Below are positions 44,444 to 55,275 of a stretch of DNA of 64,000 nucleotides, one piece after another. A program made the translations under genes and the position numbers. Below the pieces are notes generated by a model, which searched no databases, was not told the origin of the DNA, and saw nothing but the letters and a program-made list of their open reading frames with translations. Numbering within the stretch: position 1 is the stretch's first letter; every line of letters begins with the position of its first letter. Where the stretch lies: assembly GCF_947179165.1 (NCBI RefSeq), contig NC_077240.1:27756001-27820000 (forward strand), written 5' to 3'. The stretch is from Solanum dulcamara (Eukaryota > Streptophyta > Magnoliopsida > Solanales > Solanaceae).

Positions 44444-47400
44444 ATGGCTAGGACTAGAGATACTTTAATTGGTAAAGGATGGGAGTCAATCCCCAAGGTT
44501 GATGTTGGGACCCCAGTTAGGAGTTGGGGTAGAAGTCAAGCTAGAGGCTATGGTCTTTGGATGGAGGAAAATAGAGGTAATTCTCGAGGAGCGACACCAA
44601 CTATAGGTCATGCTAGAGAGGCCTCTCCTAAGCCACAAATTGATTCTAGAGAAGACTAGGTCCCTCCGGTGCTTGCTACTGCCCCATTTCTGTAGGCCAC
44701 TTTGATGTTAGTATTAGGTGCGATTGAGGGATTTACTGAAAGTATGGGTGCGATCGATACACCCGAGGGTTATTAAACTAGAGGAACTTTAGGTTTCTTT
44801 TGTTCGAGGTTTCATAGGCCAGCCATCTACGGGCCCTATGATTGATGAGGGTGTATTATAGTAGGAGAGAGCTTAGGGTGCATCTGTAGTTATGTTGACT
44901 GATGATGAGCAGTGCTGATATGAGAGGATCTGAAATATAGACCCACCATAATAGGTGACTTGGGATGAGTTTGCTATGCCTTTTATGATCATTTTGTCTC
45001 TTGGAGTATGAGGGAGGGGAGTCAGTTACAATTAAAGAGTTTGAGGTAGGAGGGACTCACAGTTGTTGAGTATGAAACCCATTTCTACCAGTTGTCTAGA
45101 CATGCCACGACCGTCTTTCCTAATGAGATAGAGCGGGTTCACGAGTTTGTACTAGGGGTTGACCTATTTTATCTGTGTAATAGTGTTTTGATCTGTTCTT
45201 GAAAGGTTTTTATTCTAGTCCATCGTGGGTCCGCCAAAGAGGGAGAGTTAATGGAAAGAAAAGAGTTCAAGAACCTAGAGAGGGCTCGTACTTCTAGCCA
45301 ATTTTTAGGTAGCTCATCTAGAGGTAGAGGGTCTTATAGAAGAGGTGGTACTTTCCAACATCTAGGACCAGCTTATACATCTATGCTACCTTCTAAGGGT
45401 GGTCAGATACCTCATGGGTCTTATAATGAGGGATAGGGTTATTAGGACTCATAGTAGAGGCTAGCAAGCGGAGGTGGCTATGCAGGTTCCTCAGGTTCAT
45501 TGCAAAGGTTTTCGCATGGGAGAGTCTATTACACTTGTAGAGATCCAGACTATCTTTTTTGGCAGTGTATATCTCAAGGTCGAGGAGGACCCCAACCTAG
45601 TTCTTCACTTCTAGTTAAAGGGCTAGTGCTATCGAGCGTAGGTCGAGGTAGAGCTTAGACTAGTAAAGGTGGTTGCTTTTTTGGTAAGGCTTTTAGTGGT
45701 GCTATAGTCTAATAGGGAGGGGGTAGAGTTGTTTTGCAAGCCAAGGTAATAGGGGAGCTTAGTGTTATGCCTTCTCGAGAAGACCCAAGGCTGAGGCTTT
45801 CGCTGTAGTTATCACAAGTATTGTCCCAGTCTGCCATTGACCTGCATCTGTGTTATTTCATCCAGGATCTATATTCTCCTATGTGTCTACCTATTTTGCA
45901 TCGGTATTTGATTTGACATGTGATCGCATGCCTATGCCTGTCATATTTCTACACTTGTGGCTGAGCCCTTAGTGGTGGATCGAGTGTATCGATCTTGTCT
46001 TGTTTGCTTGGATGGGTATGATACTTGGGTAGATATGATTATTCTAGAGATGGTAGATTTTGATGTGATGTTGGGTATGGATTAACTTTTTCCCTATTAT
46101 GTAATTATTGATTGTTATGCTAAGACTATTACTTTAGTGATATTTAATGTCCCTAGGATAGAATTGAAGGGTACTAGTGGTTCCTATCCTAGTAAGATTA
46201 TCTTTTATATGCTCAGAGGTTAATTGATAGGTGGTGTATGTCTTATTTGGCCTTTTTTCGAGATAACAATGTTGAGTCACCTCCTATAGAGTTGAGAGAG
46301 CAGAAGTTATATGCAAAGTTCTCAAAATATGAGTTTTGGCTTGAGTATATGGAGTTTCTTAGACATGTGGTGTTCAATAAGGGTATTAGAGTGGATCTGA
46401 CCAAGATTCAAGTAGGTAGAGGCTAGACGAGGTTGACGTCACCTATTAAGATTCAGAGTTTTATGGGGTTGCCTAGTTAATACAAACTCTTTGTTAGGGT
46501 TTCTCCACCATAGCGGCTCTTTTTACTAGATTGACTCAAAAGATGGTGGATTTTCATTAGTCTGATGAGCGTGAAGTGAGATTTCAAAAGCTCAAGACTT
46601 TATTGACTTTACCCCATATTTTGACTTTACTTGAGGAGGGTGTGGACTTTACTGTATATTGTGATGCTTTCAGAGTTGGCTTAAGTAGAGTATTGATACA
46701 GAAGGGAAAGGTAGTGTCCTATGCTTCTAAATAATTGAAGGCCCATGAGAAGAACCACCCTACTCATGATCTGGAGTTAGTGGCGGTGGTATTTGTGTTA
46801 AATCTATAGCCCCATTACTTATATGGTGCGCATTATGAGGTATTCACCCGATCACCAAATCTTCATTACATTTTCAATTAGAGGGATCTGAAGTTGAGAC
46901 AGCGTAGATGGCTTTAGTTACTAAAAGACAATGACATGACTATCTTGTATTATCTGGGAAGGCCAATATGGTGGCTGATAAGGCTCCTAGTATGGGGATT
47001 CTTATAGTGATTAGTGTTGACAAGAGGCCCTTGTCTAGGGATGTTTAGAGGTTAGACAACAACTTTGTTTATTTGCGAGTTTTTGATTGCTTTCATTAAG
47101 CCTGTTCTTCATTAGTTGTCTAGATTCAGGAGCGATAGTCTGATGATGAGAAGTTGTGTCTCATTTGAGACAGGGTCTTGAGGGGTGAAGCCAATGAGGC
47201 TAAAATCAATTCAGATGGTGTTTTTAGGATAGAGGGCAGGATTTGTGTTCTAAGGAGGGTGACTTGATCAAATTGATTCTAGAGTAGGCTCATTGTTATA
47301 TATATTCTATTCACCCGGGTGAAGCAAAGATGTACCATGACCCAAGCCAACATTACTGGTGGTGCGAGATAAAAAGGGACATCGCAGGGTTTGTGTCCAA

Positions 47401-48476
47401 GTGTTTGACCTGTCAAGAGATCAAGTGTGAGCATTAACGTCCCAAGAGTGTGACTAAGAGGATGCCCATTCGTACATGGAAGTGGGAGCGGATTACCATA
47501 GACTTTGTTGTGGGTTTACCTACCTCCGTGGGTAGTTTTGACTCTATTTGGGTAGTTGCTGATAGACTGACCAAGTCTGCCTATTCCTAGTTTGGGTGAA
47601 GTATACGACGGAGAAGCTAGCCCAGTTGTATATCTGTCAAATTGTTCTGTTTCATGGTATACCTATATCCATCATTTTTTATTAGTGTTCATTGGTTACT
47701 TCTCACTTTTGGAGGGAATTACAACATGGTTTGGGTACCAGGCTTGATTTGAGTATAATATTTCACCACAGACCGATGGACATTCCAAACGAATAACTCT
47801 AGTATTCAAATGGCCCCATTCGAGGCGTTGTATGATAGGCAATGTTGATCTCCTATTGGGTGATTTGATTCAGCTGAGATTAAATCTTTAGACATGGATT
47901 TCCTTAAGAATGTCATAGAGAAGGTTCCTATGATTCAGGGTAGGCTCTTGACATCCTAAGTAGGCAGAGGAGCTATGCAGACAGGAGACTTAGACCATTG
48001 AAATTCATGAAAGGTGATCATGTTTAGGTTTGAATATCACCCATGAAGGGTGTGATATGGTTCATAAAGAAGGGCAAGCTTAACCCTCAGTTCATTGGCC
48101 CATTTGATATTTTAGTGCGAGTTAGAGAGGTGACTTATAGATTGGCCTTACCACCTAGCTTGTCAGTGGTGCATCCTGTATTCCATGTTTCCATGCTCCA
48201 TATGTATGTCCCGGATGAGTCCTATGTGATCTTCCTTGATTCGATAGAGTTAGGTCAAGATTTATATTTGAGGAAGAGCCTATAGCTATTCTTGGTAGAC
48301 AGGTCCGTAAGCTTAGGACCAAGGAGATAACTTTAGTAAAGGTCCAGTGGTGGCACCTTTCAGCTGTAGAGGCTACTTGGGAGGTGGAGTCCGATATGCG
48401 TTCCAGATATCCACATCTCCTTAAGGCTTCACGTACTTTCTCTTATTTTATGTTCGAGGACGAATATGATTTTTAG
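44444..48476 (+). pseudogene. gypsy gag-pol, broken and lacking the RT core
   Basis: Legible pieces in order: a gag start at 44444 (MARTRDTLIGKGWESIP); gag core near 45060-45170 (VVEYETHFYQLSRHAT); a damaged zinc knuckle near 45530; and protease near 45850 in which DPGST reads HPGSI, so the catalytic Asp is lost. VEMVDFDVMLGMD follows near 46050. At 46286-46300 ESPPIE is joined directly to EQKLYAKFSKYEFWLE, removing about 200 residues of RT with its catalytic Asp pair. RNase H is near 46640-46930 and the integrase zinc region and core near 47290-47880. The GPF-like module is at 48043-48285 and a chromodomain-like end at 48290-48440. Stops and shifts are numerous throughout. Confidence 0.9.
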
Positions 48477-48486
48477 TGATGGATGA

Positions 48487-51021
48487 TGTAATGATCCTGA
48501 AGGTCATTTTTAGAAATTTTTATAAAATGACCATTGTACCCTTCCTGATAGTTTTCCCGAGTCATTAATGATCAGTGATTGGTATTAGTTCTGGAGATTC
48601 GTTGAAAAGTTTTGAGTTTTTGAAGTTTTTGGGTTTTAGAGGCTTAAGTTGTTTAAAAAATGGTATTTGGTGCCAATCAGATCTACAAGTCTCGGAAATG
48701 GAATTCTATCGATTCCATCAGCTCTAGAATATGAAATTTGGTTTAGGAGAGTCATCATTTCTGAAATTGGAGTTATATAGGAGATTTGAGGCCCCAAGTT
48801 GAAAGTTTGAAGATTCTTCTTATTAAGGTTTGACTTTGGTCAATATTTGGAGTTTGAATTCTTGGATTGGATTTTCGACAATTTTGTTGGATTTGGGATA
48901 TGATTTTAGGCCTAGGAGAGGTCTTGTTTGAATTTTTAGAGGTTCCAATCTTACTTTGGTCTTTTGAGGCTTAAAGTTAGTATTGTTGCAATTTATTGGG
49001 TTTCGGGTCAAGGAGACCTCATATTTGAATTCTGATAGTTTTATTAGGTTTGGAACGTCGAATTTAGTAGGTTGGCATATATGATTTTTGTGCTCTAGGT
49101 TCTGAACAAATCCCGAGGGTCCAATCAGAGTATTGTAACTTGAGTTTAGTTGCTGTCAATTGGGGCCGTCAACTTCTTATTTGAATTCATAGAGCTCCCA
49201 GTTACGTTCGCGATATTATCCCTCAATGAACTCTATATTTGCAATGCAAAAACTGTGTTCACGAAGGGTCCGGTCGATTGGTCTCCACGATCGTGATAGT
49301 CTTGGCCATGATCGCGATGAGGGAGTTAGTTTTGACTCTGCGTTCGCAGGGTAGGGTCCACGATCGCGGGCAGTTGAGTGATTTGAATAACAAGTTATTC
49401 CCAAAAGTTGGGTTTTATCCATTTTCTACCATTTTTAGACCTTGTAAGCTCAAGAGAGGGTGATTTCAAGGGGGATTTTGCGTGGAATCTTATGGGTAAG
49501 TGATTTTAACCAATAATATTTGTGATGTATTAAATTTATCTTGATTTTTACTTTTAATTTGGGATTTTGAACTTCAACTTTCGGAGTTTTTCCTTGAACT
49601 AGAAATTTTACAAAAAATGAGTTTACGGACTGATTTCAACTTCAAATTGGTTTTCGACATTGATTTCCTCATACTTTAACGAATGTTTTCATGTAGAAAT
49701 TTTCCAGATTTACCCTTCATTTTTGGAATCGATTTTGGCCCAATTTTCAGAATTATAATTTGGATGTTTTTGAACTCATATTCTTATTATGAATTCATAT
49801 TTGAATAGATTTTGTCGATTCAGAGCGTCGACGTAAAGGAAAGGCTCAAGTTTTGGACTAGTTGTGATTAAATTCGAGGCAAGTGTATTTTCAAACTTCC
49901 GTTAAGCTTGTAGAATTCTATACTTCTTGCTATGTGTGTGTTGGGGAGTAATGGAAATTTGGACTCGAAAATTACTTATGAACTTGGAATGAACTTAACG
50001 ACAACGAATGAGTGATAAAAACAAATTTGATGAATTCTAATGATGTGCGCGATATGATTGCAGATATTGACTTACTTAAGATAGAGTGCCTTGACTATAT
50101 TGTTATGACTCGTGAGTTGTTATGGTTATTATTGTACTTTGTTATATGTGTGAATATGCCTATGTTATACTTGTTCTATGGCACAACTAAAATGAAACAC
50201 TTGTGGTAACAATGTGAAATATGGGATGGGCTACACACTCTGTGAAAAAGTTTTTGAGAAATAGGGATTGGGCCACACGCTCCATTGTAGATTACATAGA
50301 TAGATATGTCCCCAAGGATTCCGGACTTAGATTCATCGAATGTGTACCGATAGGACAAGCATGCATCATATTATTTGGCATATATTGCATTGTATTGCAC
50401 TTCATTGATTGTTTGTGGATTCATATTTACCCCTGTGATATCCTGGTGACTGATATATTTTGATACTTAACTGAGTTATTTGAAATATTGAGAACTATTA
50501 TAACATATATGTTACTTGTAATATAAATTGCTAGATTGGGTTGGTTTGTGAGATGATCGTAGTTATGGAGGTTCGATTGGTGTGGCAGGAGTATTTGAGT
50601 TCTATATAGATTTTCTTATATTTTATTTGTGCGCTTGTTGGTTACCGTGTTGTTGGTACTCATTCCTTGCTTTTACACTTGTGTAAGTTGTGAGCCCAGA
50701 CCTGTGTGACACCTCTGAGGCTACTATCTAGAGTGATTGAGGTAGTTGTTTCATCACTTCGGCTGACACCTCTACTCTTATTATATGTTTTAATCGTGTT
50801 TTGAGATAAAGATATTGAAACTTGTATTTCTTTTCATGTTCTATGTATTGTCTAGAGGTTTGTATACGTGACAACCAGTCTTGAGAGATTTTTGAGATTA
50901 TTTACCTATTTTTTATCAAGTTACATCTTGTTTTACTTCATTTACTTTTCGTTGAATTTTAGACCGACTTATTTCGATGGGTTGAGATGAGTGTTATCAC
51001 ACCCTAATTCGGATCATGACA
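48487..51021 (+). repeat. right LTR of the decayed gypsy element
   Basis: 2535 bp, starting TGTAATGATCCTGAAGG and ending GATCATGACA. It lacks the internal duplication of the left LTR. It contains a CpG-rich block with CGATCGCGGGCAG at 49200-49380. Upstream, GTTCGAGGACGAATATGATT and a weak purine tract (AGTGATGGATGA) occupy the PPT position. The frames at 49216-49463, 50012 and 50176-50463 are by chance. Confidence 0.9.
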
Positions 51022-51436
51022 GTGTGTGACTATTGTATTGCTTGGAGTCAAAACTACTTTTTACTGGTTACTAAGGTAATATATTAATTAATAGAAAAAC
51101 TCCGCTAGCGTACTAGAATACTACGATCAAGTCCACATGAAAATGTTATTAGTAATGTTAACTAATAGTCCACTTTGGTGGTCAAGATATCGTATGATCA
51201 TATATGATGTATCTATTCTTTTTGTCTTTTTTTTCACATCATCAGGACATAAGTCATTTCTCATTTTTGGGCCATGAATTTTTATTCTCTTTTTAACAAT
51301 GATTATTTTTATGACTTCAATCACTAATTGAGAATTGCTTTGTTCGAAATCATCTCTAAAGCTAGTTTATTTCACCAAGAGAATTTTCTCAAGCATCCTC
51401 TGAAGGCGACTTGTTAACTGTAGGTAAACCTGTCAT
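51022..51436. other. interval holding the target duplication and sequence joined to 52676
   Basis: No gene. The last eight bases CCTGTCAT (51429-51436) are the left target duplication of the hAT-like element. Preceding sequence (AACTGTAGGTAAA) continues logically into GTATGTTCACATATTGGTAC at 52676, indicating one repeat split by the insertion. Confidence 0.5.
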
Positions 51437-52667
51437 TAGGGCTGCTTATCGAGCAGACCGGACGAATTATTATGCTTAACAGTTTGACTTAACAGTTATC
51501 GGCTTTTAAAAGTACTAATCCGCTAGCCAACCTATAAGATATCGGTTGGTTCGGTATCGAATTAGCAATTATCGGATGGTGTATCGGTGGTAACATGTAA
51601 GCTACAATATGTAAGTCCTTGTATTTCAATCAACAACCCAAAAATAATCTACGATATGAATAATCAATTTTATACCAATAGTTTAATAACGCCATAATTA
51701 GTGAAGCACATACCAAAATTAACAGAAATAATCAAAGCAGATTCGAAGCCAATTTAGACATAAAGTGAGGATTTAACACATTAACATAATGAATCAGTGA
51801 ACCAAAGATCTGAAACCTCAAAGAAATTCATGCTTTAGCCAAAATTCACAACAAGAGTAAACATGCATCAAAAGAACATATTGGAAAATCAATAGACAGA
51901 AATGACTAAGAGGACCAAGAAGGATGGAATCGTTGGAAAGTATGGTACCCGTTATGGTGACAGTCTGCGTAAGCAAATTAAGAAGATGGAGGTTAGCCAG
52001 CACAGCAAGTACTTTTGTGAGTTTTGTGAAAAGTATGCAGTAAAGCAGAAAGCAGTGGGAATTAGGGATTGCAAAGATTGCGGCAAAGTCAAAGCCAGTG
52101 AGAAGTACAATCCTAAGACTGTGGGAGCAGACTGAGAGTTAGAGTAATCATCCCCTTCTGGCGGTTGTAGCTTATGATTTGTCTACTTGTTTTGACAAGT
52201 TTTTCAATTTTGAGAGAGAAGAGAATGAGAGAGAAGAGAATGAGAGAATATAGATGAAAGTATGAGATAGAGGTAGCAGCCAGCGAGTGTAAGTGTGCAA
52301 TTGACAACTTATTTAGATTTAGGTAAAATTAGGGTCTTATACTCTAAATGGTCTTGGCCTATTTTATTAAATGGGCTTGGCCAATTTAACTAAATGGACT
52401 TGTCCTATTGAGGCTTATTTTTAGGTTTACAAATTATAATTACCATACATATTTTATATGTTTAGGGATAAAAATATAATAAATTCTTAATGGGTTAATA
52501 GTTTACCCAATAACAAAATTGCGTAATCCATCCCTTACACCGATAAGACGTTAATTATAAAATTTAAATCTATTCCCCACCCGCTAATCTGATAACCCAA
52601 TACCAATAAGCCAATAAGCTAATTTTGCAGTTGGGTTATCGATAGCGGTCGGCTTTGAATAGCCCTA
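51437..52667. mobile_element. hAT-like non-autonomous element carrying an rpL37a pseudogene
   Basis: It starts TAGGGCTGCTTATCGAGCAG and ends, read from the other strand, TAGGGCTATTCAAAGCCGAC, so short imperfect terminal inverted repeats are present. It is flanked by an 8-bp duplication, CCTGTCAT (51429-51436) and CCTGTCGT (52668-52675), with 7 of 8 matching. Eight-bp duplications are typical of hAT elements. Subterminal sequences are rich in TATCGG/CCGATA and AACCCAATACC repeats on both arms. No transposase is present. The interior contains ribosomal protein sequence at 51902-52200. Confidence 0.8.
51902..52200 (+). pseudogene. 60S ribosomal protein L37a (eL43) processed-type pseudogene
   Basis: From the ATG at 51902 the frame reads [20 protein letters not shown], then [20 protein letters not shown] with the C4 zinc-ribbon cysteines at residues 39, 42, 57 and 60 (CEFC...CKDC), as in eL43, normally about 92 residues. 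After KVKA (residue 65) about 45 bp of the family's sequence are missing. The frame shifts and stops at 52135 (77 codons), while the original reading can be followed as RSTI.RL.EQTES to the old stop at 52140-52142. Replacements Gly to Glu (residue 43) and Gly to Lys (68) also look degenerate. There is no intron, and 3' UTR-like sequence follows to about 52200. A retrocopy is likely; no poly(A) remains. Confidence 0.9.
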
Positions 52668-52675
52668 CCTGTCGT

Positions 52676-53993
52676 ATGTTCACATATTGGTACAACCTAT
52701 CTCTTGAAGAGGTCGCAACCTATCAACAAGCACCATAACACATAAGTCGATGAGGCTATCGTAGCACGTGGGGTCGTCCCATCATAAACACATACGCGAG
52801 CTGACAAGGCTGCCACAACAAAGGGGACATCCCAAAACGTAAGTCATATAAACTCAACTGAATACACACATATATACAACCCACACACATGTCTACAGTC
52901 CTCTAAGAGTACTAACGGTAACATATGGCGGGATAGGGCCCCCACCGTACCCCTGAATAAATAAATATATACATAGAAGGTTCATTACCTAAAACTCGGC
53001 TCCAATATAATGGAGCTTCTCCCAACTTACTGAATGAAATCCTAAGCTAGCGGATCCCCAAAACGTGTGTCTGTACTTGTGGGCATGAAACGCAGCCTCC
53101 CGAAAAGAGGGGGTCAGTACGACATATGTACTGAGTATGCAACGTATAAAACATCATAAGGAGATTACAACTGACATAGGGATGCAGGGGGCAAGTATAA
53201 CATTTAACAAATCACTGTACCTGCATCTTATAAAATGGACTCATGTACATCATTATCACATATCGTACCCGACCCATCATGGAACTCGGTGTTGCAAATG
53301 TATCACTATATTTTTATATGCATGCCTATAAACTGTATTCAGCCCTTTAGTGAGGGACTCGGTGAAGAGAGTAGTGTACATTTATAACGTACCCTGCCCA
53401 TCATGGGACTCGGTGTCGTCATCATGTCATCATATCATCTCATCACATATATCATACTGTACTCGGCCCTCTGGTAAGGGACTCGGTGAATCTATCATAT
53501 ACCATACCCATCCCTCTAGTAAGGGACTCGGTGAATGATCATATCTTCATCATCATATATATATATCATACCTGGCCTGGAACTCGGTAAAAATATAGTA
53601 AAGCTATGCACGATTAACATATCCATCCCATTATGAGACTCAATGGAAGATGTATTAACAGCATGCACGAGCAGAGTAGTGAGTAACCATATGCAAGTTA
53701 AATCATCATCTGAGACTCCATGAAATAGTCAAGTGAACCGTCACTTGAAGATCAAGGTAGCAATTGTCTTAAGTACCTTCTAAAGGTCATTTAGGAAGCA
53801 TATCAAATAGAGCCTCAGGAATCTTAGACGTGCATCAAGATAAGGCTACAAAACTTATGCAATCAGAGACATTTATCATCATAGAGCCTTTAGGAATATG
53901 AGCTTACCTATCCAATTACTACTCAACATATATAAGGCTCGAGGGTAGTAGTTCAACTACTTTAAGACCCTTAACATTCAAAAGTGAGTACAA
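52676..53993. repeat. LTR-like repeat continuing from 51022-51436
   Basis: It contains GGTCAGTACGACATATGTAC followed by TGAGTATGCAACGT, phrases typical of Solanaceae gypsy LTRs, and a degenerate tandem array at 53260-53650. I could not find its ends or a coding interior. The frames at 53137 and 53350 lie in the array and are not genes. Confidence 0.55.
53260..53650 (+). repeat. degenerate tandem array with a GGGACTCGGTG unit
   Basis: About seven copies of a GGACTCGGTG-type phrase, each preceded by CC(C/A)(A/T)(T/C)C(A/T).(G/T)(A/G) variants, recur at 40-60-bp spacing, separated by ATCATATC-like text. Confidence 0.7.
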
Positions 53994-54816
53994 GACACCT
54001 TAACTAGACTTTGTTCATTTTAGACACCTCAAGTAAAACTCCGATGTGTTATTTTGAAACTTTGTGTTGACTTGGCACATTGCGTGTGTTGCATCCATTT
54101 TGAGTGCGTGAAGAGCATTTTTTTAATTTTTTTTTGTTGTTCTTCTTCTTCTCCATTTTCTACCTACCATTTTTCATCCATGGTGAAATAGATTTGACCC
54201 AAATATAAAGTGAATTCGAATGCCACGAGATTTTCTCAAGCTTAAACACCTTTTTTTTATTTTGTTGCCTTTTCATCCTCGAAATAATTTGAAAAAACTC
54301 GATAAAGATTTTTAAAATTCTCCAAATCATTTTAAAGCCATCTTCATAAAATTTTCAAAATACTTAAATTCTTTTTAAAGTTTTTCTAAAGATGATATGG
54401 GTAGGATTGGGGTGGGTGTGGGGGGAGATGAAGATCTGGTGGGGGTGGGGGAAGGGTTGGGGTTGGAGAAGACGACGGGAGGGGTGGGTGGTGCTAAAGA
54501 GACCACTGGGAGGGTGGTGGTGGTGGTGGTTAATAGAAGTTGATTTATTTTTTTTACAAATTATTATTTGGATAAAAAAATATCACATGTCATCAAGTTA
54601 TTGGTCATTTTTTTCTACTCAAAAATCATTATTTGAGAATTATTTTTGATATATATATATGTCACATGTTTTCGTTTAATTCGCCACTTTTGACACGTCA
54701 TCGGCGAATACATTACACACATTTTACATATTTGGGTGATTGTAAAAAAGCGTCAAAATGACACATCGGGGCCTTACTTGAGGTGCCTAAAATGAACAAA
54801 GCTTAGTTAAAGTGTC
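53994..54816. mobile_element. foldback/MITE-like element with 56-bp terminal inverted repeats
   Basis: The left end, 53994-54049 (GACACCTTAACTAGACTTTG onward), and the reverse complement of 54761-54816 (GACACTTTAACTAAGCTTTG onward) match at about 49 of 56 positions. No clear target duplication was found. The interior has a poly-T/poly-A region, a G-rich block (54399-54540) and no transposase. The long repeats suggest a Mutator-like derivative, but that is inference. Confidence 0.75.
54399..54540 (+). other. G-rich strand-asymmetric block with a G-quadruplex motif
   Basis: The plus strand is over half G, with many runs of three or more. At 54441-54462 four runs (5, 5, 3 and 4 G) are separated by loops of 1-2 bases, fitting the strict G-quadruplex rule. 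The preceding 54399-54426 adds three more runs. It ends in a (GGT)n tract. The Trp/Gly-rich open frame through it is an artefact. Confidence 0.85.
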
Positions 54817-55099
54817 TAAGTGAAAGTTGGTGCTAATTTTAGAGGACGACCAATGGATTCCGCCTTTTGTCATGTGTATACAATGATTTTTACCCAATGT
54901 AAATAATATTTTTTTTATGTTATCAGACATGATCGAAAAAATAGAATAATGTTCAATGATTCTGATGAGAAGTTCGATCAATGACTACTCTCAGCAATGC
55001 CAAAAGATGTTGGTCCTATTATCTTAAATACATTTGTCATGTGTGGCATGATTATTGATCCCATGACGGCTTGTCACCCAGAACATATGTACCTCTCTT
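54817..55099. other. interval without a recognised feature
   Basis: AT-rich sequence between the foldback element and a SINE; no gene or repeat end was identified. Confidence 0.4.
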
Positions 55100-55275
55100 T
55101 TTCTCGCTTATAGTTTGCAGATCTCACATTTGTTTCAATTTCAACCTTACTTATCGGATGTCTGGTATCCATATTGGAATTCGACTAAATTCAGATTCGC
55201 GTGTACTCAAAGAACTCAAACCCGAAATCTCTTGGTTAAAGATGAAGGAGTACTTACCACTCCACCACAATCAAT
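55100..55275 (-). mobile_element. tRNA-derived SINE
   Basis: On the minus strand the head reads GTGGTGGAGTGGTAAGTACT, with an A-box-like element at 55258-55268. About 36 bp later comes GGTTTGAGTTC (55212-55222), matching the B-box GGTTCRANNCC with small changes. The body (CGAATCTGAATTTAGTCGAA, then CCAATATGGATACCAGACAT) is a phrase I associate with a common Solanaceae short repeat. The head and box spacing fit an internal pol III promoter. The exact tail was not found. Confidence 0.65.

Larger units (their letters stand above)
40491..51021 (+). mobile_element. decayed Ty3/gypsy element with enlarged left LTR
   Basis: Left LTR 40491-44237, primer site at 44240, gag-pol remnants 44444-48476, and right LTR 48487-51021. 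The flanks GTGTA (40486-40490) and GTGTG (51022-51026) are an almost perfect 5-bp duplication. Both LTRs start TGTAAT.ATC and end ATC(A/G)TGA(C/A)A. The coding region has many stops, and the RT core has been deleted. The end of pol is chromodomain-like, placing it among chromoviruses. Confidence 0.92.

Noticed and set aside
54392..54649. Trp/Gly-rich open frame
   Set aside because: It is the translation of the G-rich block of the foldback element, with no family resemblance and no conserved structure.
53981..54826. AAGTGA on both sides of the foldback element as a target duplication
   Set aside because: The two copies lie at unequal distances from the inverted repeats, so it is not a consistent duplication.
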